59,068 bases of DNA, taken from assembly GCA_007695045.1 (NCBI GenBank), contig REEP01000023.1, positions 1-59,068 of the forward strand, written 5' to 3'. The notes under the pieces are model-generated. The model saw nothing but the letters and a program-made list of their open reading frames with translations. It did no database searches and was not told the DNA's origin. A program made the position numbers and the translations under genes. Below, one piece after another: positions 1 to 9,541 of this stretch (its first letter is position 1; each line of letters opens with the position of its first letter). This DNA comes from Rhodospirillales bacterium (GTDB taxonomy: Bacteria > Pseudomonadota > Alphaproteobacteria > Rhodospirillales > Defluviicoccaceae).

Positions 1-2
1 TG

Positions 3-2093
3 GTGGCCGACCAGGCGGAGACGGTGGACGCGGCGATCACCGATTTCACCACCTCGCTGTGGCAGGCGATTCTCATCGTCCTCAGCATCAGCTTCCTGGC
101 TTTGGGCGTGCGCGCCGGCACGGTTGTTGCCATCGCCATCCCCCTGACCCTCGCCGTGGTCTTCCCGGTGATGGATTTGGTGAATATCGATTTGCAGCGA
201 ATCTCGCTGGGCGCCTTGATCATTGCCCTGGCCTTGCTGGTTGACGATGCCATGACCACCATCGACGCCATGACCCGGCGTCTGGCCGCCGGCGACCGGA
301 TGGAGGTGGCCGCCGTGTTCGCTTACAAGGCGCTGGCGTTCGCCATGCTGGCTGGCACCCTGGTGACCATTGCGGGGTTCGTGCCCATCGGCTTCGCCCA
401 GAGCTCCGCCGGGGAATACACCTTCTCCATCTTCGCGGTCGTGGGGATCGCGCTGATCGCCTCCTGGTTCGTGGCGGTGATCTTCGCGCCACTGCTCGGC
501 ACCATGCTGTTGCGCCCCCCGAAACCGGAGCAGGCCGACAAGCCCAATCGGGTGGTCAACCTGTATCGCAGTGTCCTTGCAAGCGCGATCCGCATGCGCT
601 GGCTCACCATCGGGGTGACCCTCGGATTCTTTGCCCTGGCCGTCCTGTCGCTCAGCCTGGTGCCGCGCCAGTTCTTTCCGCCCTCGGACCGGGTGGAATT
701 GCTGGTGGACCTCACCCTGCCGCAGAACGCCTCCATCCATGCCACCCGCAGAACGGTCGAACAGCTCGACCAGATTCTGGCCGACGATCCGGACATCGCC
801 AGCTGGAGCAGCTACGTCGGACGCGGCGCCATTCGGTTCTACCTGCCCCTCAACGTCCAGCTGGCCAACCCGTTCTTCGGCCAGATCGTGATCGTGAGCG
901 AGAGCATTGCCGCGCGTGAACGGCTGCAACCCCGGCTGGAACAGTTGCTGGCCGAAGCGTTCCCCCATGTGGTCGGCCGCGTCTATCCACTGGAGCTGGG
1001 GCCACCGGTAGGCTGGCCGCTGCAATACCGGGTGATCGGCCCGGATCCCAGCGAGGTTCGCGAGATCGCCCTGGAACTCGCGCAGGTGATGGCAACGTCC
1101 CCCGATGCCCGGCTGATCAATTTCGACTGGATGGAACCGGCTCGCCAGTTGCGCGTCGAGATCGATCAGGACGAGGCGAGGCGGCTCGGCCTCAGCTCGG
1201 GCGCCGTGGCCTCGATGCTGAACACCACGGTTTCCGGCGTCGCTGTGACCCAGGTGCGGGATTCGATCTATTTGATCGATGTGTTGGTGCGCGAAGCCGA
1301 AGGGCCGACGTTGTCCATCCAGACGCTGCGTACCCTGCAGCTCCCCCTGCCGGACGGGCGCACGGTACCGCTCAACCAGATCGCCACGTTCGCGTATGAA
1401 CAGGAATTTCCGCTGGTTTGGCGCCGGCTCAGGGAACCCACCTTGACCGTGCAGGCGGATGTGGCGTCCGGGGTTTTGCCGGAAACCGTGATCGCCGCGC
1501 TGGCCCCGGGCATCAACGATCTGGAGGCCGACTTGCCGTTGGGCTATCGCATCGAGCTCGGCGGCATAGCCGAGGAAAGCGCCGAAAGCCAAGCCTCCGT
1601 GTTCGCCGTGGTGCCGCTGATGCTGTTCCTGGTCCTGACCATCTTGATGATCCAGCTGCGCAGTTTCCAGCGTCTGTTCCTGGTGCTGAGCGTGGTGCCG
1701 CTGGGATTGATCGGGGTGGTTCTGGCGCTTCTCGTGTCGGGTCAGCCGCTCGGTTTCGTGGCCATCCTGGGCGTGCTGGCTTTGGTCGGCATGATCGCCA
1801 AGAACGCAGTGATCCTGATCGAAACCATCGAGGCGGAACGGAAGGCCGGGCGGACCGTCACCGACGCGGTGATCGAGGCCAGCAGTTCGCGTTTCCGCCC
1901 GATCATGCTGACCGCCGCGTCCACTGTCCTCGGGCTGATCCCGATCGCCTTCACCATCTTCTGGGGGGCCATGGCGTTCGCCATCATGGGCGGGCTGCTG
2001 ATTGCCTCGCTACTCACGCTGGTCTTCCTGCCGACCCTGTACGTGACTTGGTTTGGCAGCCGCGAGGGCGCCTCGGCGGCCGACGTCCCTTAA
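3..2093 (+). CDS. RND multidrug/metal efflux transporter, inner-membrane subunit (5' truncated by window edge)
   Basis: The reading frame is open at the left edge and gives 696 residues ending in TAA. It matches the last two thirds of an AcrB/MexB-type RND pump (family about 1,030 aa), so roughly the first 330 residues lie outside the window. Visible: the transmembrane helix with paired Asp at local residues 81-82 (LLVDDAM), equivalent to the proton-relay Asp pair of TM4; a large periplasmic domain at about residues 220-510; and a second helix bundle from about 515 to 685 with the Gly-rich GFVAILGVLALVGMIAKNAV segment. It should export substrate by proton antiport with a periplasmic adaptor and an outer-membrane channel. 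The adaptor is presumably upstream, outside the window. Substrate cannot be told from sequence. The family call is secure. Confidence 0.93.
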   Translation: MADQAETVDAAITDFTTSLWQAILIVLSISFLALGVRAGTVVAIAIPLTLAVVFPVMDLVNIDLQRISLGALIIALALLVDDAMTTIDAMTRRLAAGDRMEVAAVFAYKALAFAMLAGTLVTIAGFVPIGFAQSSAGEYTFSIFAVVGIALIASWFVAVIFAPLLGTMLLRPPKPEQADKPNRVVNLYRSVLASAIRMRWLTIGVTLGFFALAVLSLSLVPRQFFPPSDRVELLVDLTLPQNASIHATRRTVEQLDQILADDPDIASWSSYVGRGAIRFYLPLNVQLANPFFGQIVIVSESIAARERLQPRLEQLLAEAFPHVVGRVYPLELGPPVGWPLQYRVIGPDPSEVREIALELAQVMATSPDARLINFDWMEPARQLRVEIDQDEARRLGLSSGAVASMLNTTVSGVAVTQVRDSIYLIDVLVREAEGPTLSIQTLRTLQLPLPDGRTVPLNQIATFAYEQEFPLVWRRLREPTLTVQADVASGVLPETVIAALAPGINDLEADLPLGYRIELGGIAEESAESQASVFAVVPLMLFLVLTILMIQLRSFQRLFLVLSVVPLGLIGVVLALLVSGQPLGFVAILGVLALVGMIAKNAVILIETIEAERKAGRTVTDAVIEASSSRFRPIMLTAASTVLGLIPIAFTIFWGAMAFAIMGGLLIASLLTLVFLPTLYVTWFGSREGASAADVP

Positions 2094-2268
2094 GCCGCAC
2101 GGCGGTCGGACGCGGCGCCGCAGCGACGTCATGTTGACAGCAGGCGGGCGGCAGACCAACTCTGCCGGGAATCTTTGTGCGCAGGAGATGATGTTACCGA
2201 GCGTTCCGGTGCCGCAGGAAGCATGGGCCGGCCCGCTCAAGGCTCGCTCGCAAGAGGAGGCACATGCC

Positions 2269-2748
2269 GTGACCCGAGTGACGACGTTCAATAGCCCGCT
2301 ATTGCTGGGGTTCGATCACCTGGAACGGGTGCTCGAGCAGATCTCCAAGACGTCATCCGAAGGCTACCCCCCGTATAACATCGAACAGATCGGTGCCGAC
2401 CGGCTGCGTATCACCCTGGCGGTTGCCGGTTTCGCCATCGCCGACCTGTCCATCGTGGTCGAGGACAACCAGCTCGCGATCCGCGGCCGCAAGCCGGAGG
2501 ACGGGACGGACCGCGTGTTTCTCCATCGCGGCATCGCCGCGCGCCAGTTCCAGCGTCATTTCGTGCTGGCGGAAGGGATCGAGGTAACCGGCGCAACGCT
2601 GGACAACGGCCTGTTGCACGTGGACTTGAAGAAACGCCTGCCGGAACCGGCGGTTCGCACCATCAGCATCCGCAATGGCGCGGCAGACGAATCGGCAGGC
2701 CCGACACGTGATCAGGCCGTGACGGTGGAACGCGCATCCGCACGATAG
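2269..2748 (+). CDS. Small heat-shock protein, Hsp20/IbpA family
   Basis: 159 aa from a GTG start chosen because a strong AAGAGGAGG ribosome site (2252-2260) lies 8 nt upstream. Longer in-frame extensions have no such signal and would run into the 3' end of the RND gene. The alpha-crystallin domain spans about residues 33-135: it opens with YPPYNIE and closes with the AxLxNGLLxVxLxK signature (about 117-130, TLDNGLLHVDLKK). The C-terminal IxI anchor is present in altered form (TISI). It should be a cytoplasmic ATP-independent holdase that keeps unfolding proteins soluble for DnaK and ClpB. A consensus-like -35 box TTGACA sits at 2134-2139, but no convincing -10 follows. IbpA homologues are usually RpoH-controlled, and no clear RpoH box was seen. 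Confidence 0.9.
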   Translation: MTRVTTFNSPLLLGFDHLERVLEQISKTSSEGYPPYNIEQIGADRLRITLAVAGFAIADLSIVVEDNQLAIRGRKPEDGTDRVFLHRGIAARQFQRHFVLAEGIEVTGATLDNGLLHVDLKKRLPEPAVRTISIRNGAADESAGPTRDQAVTVERASAR

Positions 2749-2776
2749 GTGCCCGCGACAGGCGTCACGACCGAGG

Positions 2777-3241
2777 TCAGGCCGCCCGGATCCCGGCGGA
2801 TTCGACCAACAGCGCATAGAGCGCTTCCGGATCGTCGGTGCCGCGCAATTTGTCGCAGGCGCCCTTGTCGCGAAGCAGGCGCGATACCCGGGCCAAAGCC
2901 TTGAGGTGGTCGGCTCCCGCCGCCTCCGGCGCCAGCAGCAGAAAGATCAGGTCCACCGGGCGTTCGTCGATGGCATCGAAGTCGATGGGGTGTTCCAGCC
3001 TGGCAAACATCCCGTACAGCCGATCCAGGCCGGACAGCTTGCCATGCGGTATGGCGATGCCGTTGCCGACGCCGGTGGTCCCCAGACGCTCGCGCTCCAT
3101 CAAGACATCGAAGATGGCGCGTTCGTGCTGCCCGGTGATCTGAGCGGCGCGCTTGGCCAAGTCCTGCAAGGCTTGTTTCTTGCTCGTTGCGCGAAGGTGG
3201 GCGACCACGTGCTCGGGCCGCAAAAGATCTGCCAGTTCCAT
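2777..3241 (-). CDS. ptsN: Nitrogen PTS phosphocarrier EIIA-Ntr
   Basis: 154 aa, the usual length for PtsN. It starts MELADLLRPEHV, typical of the family, and carries the phosphorylatable His at residue 66 in GNGIAIPHGK, followed by the PVDLIFLLLAPE strand. EIIA-Ntr receives phosphate from PtsP/NPr and signals nitrogen and potassium status by protein-protein contacts; it does not transport sugar. It lies 15 bp downstream of hpf on the same strand, the order seen in many proteobacterial rpoN-hpf-ptsN clusters. Here rpoN is not upstream. The two genes probably share a transcript beginning before hpf. Confidence 0.95.
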   Translation of the reverse strand: MELADLLRPEHVVAHLRATSKKQALQDLAKRAAQITGQHERAIFDVLMERERLGTTGVGNGIAIPHGKLSGLDRLYGMFARLEHPIDFDAIDERPVDLIFLLLAPEAAGADHLKALARVSRLLRDKGACDKLRGTDDPEALYALLVESAGIRAA

Positions 3242-3256
3242 GACGATGCCGGGTCT

Positions 3257-3835
3257 TCAGCGCTTGTCGGTGGCGGACGGATCGATCCATCCGATATTGC
3301 CGTCGGGACGACGATAGACGACGTTGAGCCCTCCGTTCGCCCGATTGCGGAACATCATTGCCGGGACATCACTCAGATCCATACGCATCACCGCTTCGCT
3401 CACGGTCAACGTGGCAATCTCTGTTGGTAATTCCGCGATGATGGCCGGTTGCGCGTCAGCCGGCAACTCCTCGACCTCATCGGTTTCAGCGGCGATCACG
3501 TATTGGAGCGCCGACACGGTGTCTTCCGGGACGCGGCTCCGATGATGATTGGTGATGCGCCGCTTGTAGCGGCGAATCTGCTTGGCGATGTGTTCCAGGG
3601 CAGCATCGAAGGCAGCATAAGCATCTTCCGCCGCCGCATGTCCCTGCGCCAGAACCCCGGCGACGGGGTGGACGGAAATGTCGACCCGGAACAGGTGCGC
3701 CTCCCGCGAGATGGTTACGGTGGCGTCATGTGCTCGGGAAAAATACTTGGTGACTGCCGATTCCAGGTTGGTCAGGACATGGCTGCGCAGCGCCTCGCCC
3801 ACATCCAACTTCTTGCCCTTGACTGCCACGTCCAT
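3257..3835 (-). CDS. hpf: Ribosome hibernation promoting factor, long form
   Basis: 192 aa with two domains. The N-terminal S30AE/YfiA fold (about 1-95) opens with MDVAVKGKKLDVGEALR and binds the 30S decoding centre. The C-terminal dimerisation domain (about 135-190) contains the SEAVMRMDLSDVPAMMFRNR stretch and the RRPDGNIGWIDP end that pairs two 30S bodies to form 100S ribosomes. Length identifies the long HPF rather than the short gammaproteobacterial form. It is followed by ptsN at 15 bp. The upstream spacer carries a terminator for ispE, so hpf has its own promoter within roughly 3836-3940. Confidence 0.95.
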   Translation of the reverse strand: MDVAVKGKKLDVGEALRSHVLTNLESAVTKYFSRAHDATVTISREAHLFRVDISVHPVAGVLAQGHAAAEDAYAAFDAALEHIAKQIRRYKRRITNHHRSRVPEDTVSALQYVIAAETDEVEELPADAQPAIIAELPTEIATLTVSEAVMRMDLSDVPAMMFRNRANGGLNVVYRRPDGNIGWIDPSATDKR

Positions 3836-3940
3836 GGAAAAAGACCTGTTGGCCTTGAAAGCTCTTTTGCCGCGCCGTGGCGCAGATCGGCCTGAGAACG
3901 ATCAGCCGATCCGTCTGCCGCCGAGCGGGACGCCACCGGC

Positions 3941-3966
3941 AAAAACAGGGGAGTAATGCCCCCTGT
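3941..3966 (-). terminator. Rho-independent terminator downstream of ispE
   Basis: Read on the minus strand this is ACAGGGG - 8 nt loop - CCCCTGT followed directly by TTTTT. The 7-bp stem pairs 3945-3951 with 3960-3966 and the T-run is the complement of 3941-3945. It lies about 90 bp after the ispE stop and before the hpf start, so it separates the two transcripts. Confidence 0.8.
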
Positions 3967-4055
3967 GACCGTGAAGCCCCGAACGTTAGTTTCCCGATGC
4001 CGGCGTGTCAAGGCATGACCGGATCGTGTGACAGCCCCATCCTCAAGGGGCGCAT

Positions 4056-4985
4056 TCAGTCCGAAGGCATATGGCGGGGCCGGCCCGGCACTGGGAAGCT
4101 GTCCGCTTCCGTAAGCACGGCGGCCACACGCACCCACCACGCAGGCCGCTCCCGGGCGATCGCTGCCGCAGCGGCCGCTGCGGTATCGGGCTTGGCGAAG
4201 ATCGCAAAGACGGTGGCGCCGCTGCCGGACATCCGGACGAGCAGGGCGCCCGGTGCGGCTTCCAGGCGCGCATGTACCTCGTTGATCGCCGGGGCCAGGG
4301 ACATCGCGGCCGAAGCCAGATCGTTACGGCGTTCGGCCAGGCGCGCGGCAAGTGCCGGCGCATCGGCAGGTGCCTCGACAAGCCGCCCGGCGGCCGAGAA
4401 CGCACCCGCTCGTTCATGAAACACGGCCTGGGTCGATACGGCAATGCCGGGATTCGCCAGCACGAGCCAAGTCGGTGGCAGGGCCGGTGCCGGCGTGATC
4501 TCGTCGCCGACGCCACCAAAGTACGCCGGCCGACGATACATGCAGACCGGCACGTCCGCGCCCAGGGCAAGCGCGATCCGGTGCAGGTCCGAGGGCGGCG
4601 GCCGCACGCCCCAGAGTGCCATCAGCCCATGCAAGGTGGCGGCGGCGTCGGCGGAGCCACCGCCGATCCCCGAAGCCGGCGGCAGGTTCTTGGTCAAGCG
4701 GATCCGGCCATGGGGCGTGACGCCGGTGGCCGTTGCCAGGGCGTTGGCGGCGCGCAGGACCAGGTTGTCCGCATTGATGGGAACCCCGGCGGCGAACGGC
4801 CCATTGACCTCGAAAGACAACGTGCGGTCCGGTGAGACGGTCACCGTGTCGCCGACGTCGGCGAACACCACCAAGCTATCCAGCAAGTGATAGCCGTCGG
4901 CGCGCCGCCCCGTGACGTGCAGGTACAGATTGACCTTGGCCGGAGCGAACATCCGGATCGCGCCGGTATCACCGTCCACGATCAT
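4056..4985 (-). CDS. ispE: 4-diphosphocytidyl-2-C-methyl-D-erythritol kinase
   Basis: 309 aa from the ATG at 4985. The frame is open 27 codons further upstream (to 5066), but that would overlap the preceding TPR gene by 71 bp and has no family similarity. GHMP kinase features: FAPAKVNLYLHV at 13-24 (Lys18 at the substrate site), the ATP loop PPASGIGGGSADAAATL at 102-118, and LGADVPV with catalytic Asp at about 144. The enzyme phosphorylates CDP-methylerythritol with ATP in the MEP isoprenoid pathway in the cytosol. It is the last gene of a same-strand run ETF-QO, TPR protein, ispE, with a terminator at 3941-3966. Confidence 0.93.
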   Translation of the reverse strand: MIVDGDTGAIRMFAPAKVNLYLHVTGRRADGYHLLDSLVVFADVGDTVTVSPDRTLSFEVNGPFAAGVPINADNLVLRAANALATATGVTPHGRIRLTKNLPPASGIGGGSADAAATLHGLMALWGVRPPPSDLHRIALALGADVPVCMYRRPAYFGGVGDEITPAPALPPTWLVLANPGIAVSTQAVFHERAGAFSAAGRLVEAPADAPALAARLAERRNDLASAAMSLAPAINEVHARLEAAPGALLVRMSGSGATVFAIFAKPDTAAAAAAAIARERPAWWVRVAAVLTEADSFPVPGRPRHMPSD

Positions 4986-4995
4986 GGATTGGCGT

Positions 4996-6801
4996 TCACG
5001 GATCGGCGCTGACTTGGTTTGTCGGTCCCGGATCGGGCGTCGCCGGCGGATCGTCGCGGAGCCCATGTTCCAGCTTTTGCTCGATCTCGGTCCGCAACGA
5101 CGGGTCGGGGTCGCGAGTCAGGGCGTTGCGCCACTGCAGTTGCGCCTCCCGCTGCCGGCCGACACGCCAATAGGCATCGCCCAGGTGATCATTGATAAGC
5201 GGGTCATGGGGGCGTAGCGACACAGCCCGCTCCAGTTCGCGCACCGCCCGCTCATAGTTGCCGAGTTTGTAATGGACCCAGCCAAGGCTGTCGACGATGT
5301 AGCCATCATTGGGGCGGAGCGCCACCGCCCGCTCGATCATCGTCAGCGCCTGTTCCAGGTTCTCGCCCCGATCGACCCACGAGTAGCCAAGGTAGTTGAG
5401 CACATACGGCTGATCGGGCTGGAACTCCAGGGCCTTGAGGAAATCCTGTTCGGCCCGCGGCCACATCGAGGAGCGTTCCAGGGCGATGCCGCGAGCGTAC
5501 AACAGAGCCCAATTCTCCGGCCTCAGATCCGGCATCCTGTTGATGGCGTCGTCGTAGGCATCCACCGCATCGCGAAAACGTTCGCGGCTGCGCAGGATGT
5601 CGCCGAGCTCGATCAGGGGATCGGCGCTGTTCGGGCGTTCCGCGCTGAGCGCCCGCAAAGCTTCTTCGGCAGCTTCGAGCCGGTCCAGGCGGTTGAGGTT
5701 GGATGCTCGACTGAGGCGGGCATGCCAGCTCAGATGCGACTCAGGCGCAACCCCGTCGTACAGCGCGTTGGCCTCCCGGTAGCGCCCGAAGGATTCCATC
5801 AGGCCGGCCGCCAGGAGCCTCAGCGGTGTGAGCTCGGGCTGCAGGAACAGGCCATAGCGCGCAAGCGCCAGGGCCTGCTCCAGGGAATCCTGACGGGCCA
5901 GGGCCGACGCGGCACCGAACATCGCCTCGGCGACGCCGGCGCGGGCATTGTCGATCTCACGCGGCAACGGGCTGTCGGTTTCGAGAGCCTTGCGTTCGCG
6001 CGCCATGAACGCATGCCGATCCGGCTGCGCCTCAAGGAATTGCTCAAGAACCGCCGCCGCCGCCGTGACGTCGCCGGTGCGCTGGTAAAATTGTGTCACC
6101 AGTTGCACCAGCCGCATGGGCGGGACGGTGTCGTCCTCGGTAGCCGCGACATAATGTTCCTCCGCGGCCTCGATCCGCCCGGCGGCATCGTTCAGCAGCG
6201 CCATGTGCAGGTGATAGAGCGAGTTTGTCCGCTCATTCCAGGACAACGGCTCCAGTGCCGCCAGGGCATCGTCCAGCCGTTCCTGGTCGAAAAACGCCCA
6301 GGCCCGAAGGAGCGGCCGCAGCACCCGGTGCGCGGCGGTGTCGGGAAGCGCTGCTGCCAAAGCCTCGGCGCGCTCAGGGTCACCATCGCGTAGCGCCACC
6401 ACGGCCAGGGTCAATCGGGCGAAGGGATCGGCGGGCTCCGCCGCGGCGCCGGCACGGGTCACCAGTGGTTCCGCCACGGCGGCCGCGGCATCGATGCGGC
6501 CGGCCAGCACGCGGGCGAAGTGCAGCCGCGAGAGCACGTCATCCGAGGCCGGCATGTCGCGCATCGCGGCGGCGAACAGATCCGCCGCCGCGGCGAAGTC
6601 ACGTTGGATCTGGGCATGGCGGCCGGCCAGGTAGTTGCCGGACCTGGACTGGCCCACATCCAGAGGCTCCGCGCGCGGCAAAGCCTCAATGTCCGGTGCG
6701 GCGCCGATGGCGGCGGCGGGCGCTGCCGCCACGACAGCCATCGCGACCGCCAGAACCGCGGCGAAGCCAGCCGCCAGGAACCATCGAGGGCAGGCGCTCA
6801 C
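4996..6801 (-). CDS. Secreted tetratricopeptide-repeat protein
   Basis: 601 aa from a GTG at 6801, preceded by an AGAGG ribosome site 8 nt away; a GTG at 6822 is an alternative. The first 35 residues form a signal peptide (VSACPRW, a long Ala/Val hydrophobic core, then APAAA), so the protein is exported. The rest is almost entirely helical TPR repeats with the W-x2-LG-x2-Y-x2-G-x3-A-x3-F pattern, clearest at about residues 400-560 (for example YLGYSWVDRGENLEQAL and SLGWVHYKLGNYERAV). It probably scaffolds envelope protein complexes; no enzyme domain is visible. It starts 17 bp after the ETF-QO stop and ends 10 bp before ispE, so it is in the same operon. The link to ETF-QO or IspE is unknown. 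Confidence 0.85.
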   Translation of the reverse strand: MSACPRWFLAAGFAAVLAVAMAVVAAAPAAAIGAAPDIEALPRAEPLDVGQSRSGNYLAGRHAQIQRDFAAAADLFAAAMRDMPASDDVLSRLHFARVLAGRIDAAAAVAEPLVTRAGAAAEPADPFARLTLAVVALRDGDPERAEALAAALPDTAAHRVLRPLLRAWAFFDQERLDDALAALEPLSWNERTNSLYHLHMALLNDAAGRIEAAEEHYVAATEDDTVPPMRLVQLVTQFYQRTGDVTAAAAVLEQFLEAQPDRHAFMARERKALETDSPLPREIDNARAGVAEAMFGAASALARQDSLEQALALARYGLFLQPELTPLRLLAAGLMESFGRYREANALYDGVAPESHLSWHARLSRASNLNRLDRLEAAEEALRALSAERPNSADPLIELGDILRSRERFRDAVDAYDDAINRMPDLRPENWALLYARGIALERSSMWPRAEQDFLKALEFQPDQPYVLNYLGYSWVDRGENLEQALTMIERAVALRPNDGYIVDSLGWVHYKLGNYERAVRELERAVSLRPHDPLINDHLGDAYWRVGRQREAQLQWRNALTRDPDPSLRTEIEQKLEHGLRDDPPATPDPGPTNQVSADP

Positions 6802-6818
6802 CGGCTCAGCCTCTTTGT

Positions 6819-8447
6819 TCACATGTTGGGATAGTTGGGCCCGCCGCCGCCTTCCGGCACCACCCAATGAATGTTCTGCAACGGATCCTTGATGTCGCAG
6901 GTCTTGCAGTGGACGCAGTTGCTGGCGTTGATCTGCAACTGCTTGGCACCGTCGACCTCCACGAATTCATACACACCCGCCGGACAGTAGCGCGCCTCCG
7001 GCCCGTCGTATTCCGCGAGGTTCACCTGGACGGGGATACTCGCATCCTTGAGGGTCAGGTGGATCGGCTGATTTTCCTCGTGCACCGTGCTGGAGAGATA
7101 CACCGACGAGAGTTTATCGAACGTAATGACCCCGTCGGGCTTGGGGTAGCTGATCTTGGGCGCCTCGCTCGCCTTCTTGAGGCGGGTGTGGTCAGCGTGG
7201 TTCTTGAACGTCCACGGTGCACGCCCGCGCAGGACATAGGTGTCGACCGCGGAATAGGCAATGCCGGTCCACATGCCCCAGTGGAAGGATGGGCGGACGT
7301 TTCGCACGCGATATAGTTCGTCCCAGATCCAGCTTTGTTTCAGGGCCGCGGGATAGGCCTCAACCACGTCCGGCGGGCTGTCTTCGGCGAGCGCCTCGAA
7401 CACCGCATCCGCGCATACCATGCCGGATTTCATGGCCGTATGGGTGCCCTTGATCTTGGGCACGTTGAGGAAGCCGGCGGTGTCGCCGATCAGGGCGCCG
7501 CCGGGGAAAACCAGCTTCGGGATCGATTGGAATCCGCCTTCTGCCAGGGCGCGGGCACCATAGGCGATGCGCCGTCCGCCCTCGAACGTGGGGCGGATGG
7601 CCGGGTGGGTCTTGAACCGCTGCATCTCGTCATACGGGCTCAGGTGAGGGTTCTCGTAGTCGAGGCCGATCACGAAGCCCACGGCCACCTGGTTGTTTTC
7701 CAGGTGGTAGATGAAGGATCCGCCATAGGTCTTGCGGTCCATCGGCCAGCCGACGGTGTGGACCACCTTGCCCGGGTGGTGCTTGGCCGGGTCAACCTCC
7801 CACAACTCCTTGATGCCGATCCCATAGGTCTGCGGGTCCGCGCCGTCCGCGAGGTTGAACTTCTGAAGGAGCAGCTTGGTTAGGGAACCGCGGCAGCCTT
7901 CGGCAAACAGCGTATATTTGGCGTGCAGTTCCACGCCGGGCTCGTAATGGTCCGTGGGCTTGCCGTCGCGGCCCACGCCCATATCGCCGGTGGCGATGCC
8001 TTTGACCCGCCCGGCTTCGTCGTACAGCACCTCCGCCGCGGCGAAACCGGGGTAGATCTCCACCCCCACTGCCTCCGCCTGCTCCCCGAGCCAGCGGCAG
8101 ACGTTGCCAAGGCTCACGATGTAGTTGCCGTGGTTGTGCATCTGCGGCGGTGTGGGCAGCTTGATGGCTTTCTTTTCGGTCAGAAACAGAAACTGATCGT
8201 CGCCCGCCGGCGTGAGCAGGGGCGCGCCTTTTTCTTTCCAGTCGGGCATCAACTCGTCCAGTGCCCGGGTCTCGATCACTGCGCCGGACAGGATGTGCGC
8301 GCCAATTTCCGAGCCTTTCTCCACCACACAGACCGAGCACTCGCGGTCCTTCTCGGCAGCGAGTTGGCGCAAGCGGATTGCCGCGCAAAGCCCCGCCGGC
8401 CCGCCGCCGACAATAACCACATCGAATTCCATCGCTTCCCGGTCCAT
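6819..8447 (-). CDS. Electron transfer flavoprotein-ubiquinone oxidoreductase
   Basis: 542 aa from the ATG at 8447, preceded by a GGGAAGGGGA ribosome site; in-frame codons further upstream have no such site. The FAD-binding dinucleotide fold GGGPAG is at 14-19. Four Cys of the C-terminal [4Fe-4S] cluster are at about 488 (CPAGVYEF) and 511, 514 and 517 (CVHCKTC). The length matches the family (about 540-550). The enzyme sits on the inner face of the cytoplasmic membrane and passes electrons from ETF (fatty-acid and amino-acid oxidation, dimethylglycine dehydrogenases) to ubiquinone. It is divergent from the uracil-DNA glycosylase gene with a 140-bp shared promoter region. Confidence 0.96.
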   Translation of the reverse strand: MDREAMEFDVVIVGGGPAGLCAAIRLRQLAAEKDRECSVCVVEKGSEIGAHILSGAVIETRALDELMPDWKEKGAPLLTPAGDDQFLFLTEKKAIKLPTPPQMHNHGNYIVSLGNVCRWLGEQAEAVGVEIYPGFAAAEVLYDEAGRVKGIATGDMGVGRDGKPTDHYEPGVELHAKYTLFAEGCRGSLTKLLLQKFNLADGADPQTYGIGIKELWEVDPAKHHPGKVVHTVGWPMDRKTYGGSFIYHLENNQVAVGFVIGLDYENPHLSPYDEMQRFKTHPAIRPTFEGGRRIAYGARALAEGGFQSIPKLVFPGGALIGDTAGFLNVPKIKGTHTAMKSGMVCADAVFEALAEDSPPDVVEAYPAALKQSWIWDELYRVRNVRPSFHWGMWTGIAYSAVDTYVLRGRAPWTFKNHADHTRLKKASEAPKISYPKPDGVITFDKLSSVYLSSTVHEENQPIHLTLKDASIPVQVNLAEYDGPEARYCPAGVYEFVEVDGAKQLQINASNCVHCKTCDIKDPLQNIHWVVPEGGGGPNYPNM

Positions 8448-8587
8448 GGATTCCCCTTCCCGTGTCGGTGTTGTTCGTGTCCCTCGGATCAATCTCCCAT
8501 AACATAGCGATTTCGGTCAGGGGTCGCAAAATCCCAGGGCTGGCGCAGCACATTTCGCGATGCTGGGCGGCATGTTATCGTTGGGTC

Positions 8588-9493
8588 ATGGAAACGGCGG
8601 ACGCGGCCGAGTTGCGGGCCCTGTTGCAGTGGTATCTGGATGCCGGCGTCGATGAGACGATCGGCCTCTATGCCGTGGATCGGCTTGCTTCGCGGCCGCC
8701 GGAGCCGGTCGGTGTGCCCGACCATCGTGATGCTGCCGCGCCATCGACTGCCCCCCGGCCGAGCCGACCGCCGGGACAGTCCGCCGCTGCGGCGCGGCCG
8801 ACAAGGGCATCGCCGCGGCCGCCGATGCTCGATGCCGATCGGCCGGTCCAAGATGCTACCGCCCTGGCGGGCGCGGCAACCACCCTGGATGCGCTGCGCC
8901 GTGCGCTTGACAGTTTCGACGGCTGTCCGCTCAAACGGACGGCGACCAATCTGGTGTTCGGTCGCGGCCATCCGCAGGCACGCCTGGTGTGCATCGGCGA
9001 AGCGCCAGGGGCCGAGGAAGACCGGCAAGGGCTGCCCTTTGTCGGCCCCAGCGGTCGTCTGCTCGATCGCATCCTGGCATCCATCGACATCAGCGAGAGC
9101 GATGTGTTCATCTCCAACACGGTGTTCTGGCGGCCGCCCGGCAACCGGCCACCGACCTCCGCGGAGACCGCCGCGTGCATGCCGTTCCTGCACCGGCTGC
9201 TGGAACTGATTGCTCCGGCGGTGCTGGTTTGCCTCGGCGGGCCGGCGGCACAGGCGTTGTTGGCGCGAACCGAGAGCGTGGGCAAACTGCGCGGCCGCTG
9301 GTTTTCCTATCAGACCCCGGGATTGAGCCGACCGGTTGCGGCCACGGCCACCTTCCATCCCGCCTATCTGTTGCGCACGCCGCAGCAGAAGCGCTTGGCC
9401 TGGCGGGATTGGCTCGGCGTCCGCGACAAGCTGCATGAACTGGGGGCGAGCGGACGGGCGCCGGCAATCCAGCCAGGCAGCGTTCCGGTGTGA
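8588..9493 (+). CDS. Uracil-DNA glycosylase, family 4 type
   Basis: 301 aa from ATG 8588. A low-complexity Pro/Ala linker fills about residues 38-80, and the catalytic fold runs from 105 to 290. Family motifs: [17 protein letters not shown] (137-153), [14 protein letters not shown] (177-190) and the HPAYLLR loop (257-263). It removes uracil (deaminated cytosine) from DNA to start base-excision repair. In well-studied family 4 enzymes four Cys bind a 4Fe-4S cluster (CxxC near the N-terminus, one Cys before RPPxNR, one 15-17 residues later). Here only Cys113 and Cys197 align and the RPP position is Trp181, so the cluster is probably absent. It is divergent from ETF-QO and followed by moaB. Confidence 0.9.
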   Translation: METADAAELRALLQWYLDAGVDETIGLYAVDRLASRPPEPVGVPDHRDAAAPSTAPRPSRPPGQSAAAARPTRASPRPPMLDADRPVQDATALAGAATTLDALRRALDSFDGCPLKRTATNLVFGRGHPQARLVCIGEAPGAEEDRQGLPFVGPSGRLLDRILASIDISESDVFISNTVFWRPPGNRPPTSAETAACMPFLHRLLELIAPAVLVCLGGPAAQALLARTESVGKLRGRWFSYQTPGLSRPVAATATFHPAYLLRTPQQKRLAWRDWLGVRDKLHELGASGRAPAIQPGSVPV

Positions 9494-9541
9494 GTGCCGT
9501 AGCGCAGTGACACGAGCGACAGACAGGGAGACGAGGTGGCC

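Noticed and set aside
220-796. Antisense reading frames across the RND gene
   Set aside because: They are the expected by-product of GC-rich coding DNA; they have no ribosome sites and no family pattern, while the plus-strand frame is a clear RND pump.
3836-3940. Sigma-54 promoter before hpf
   Set aside because: No TGGCAC-N5-TTGC match on the minus strand.
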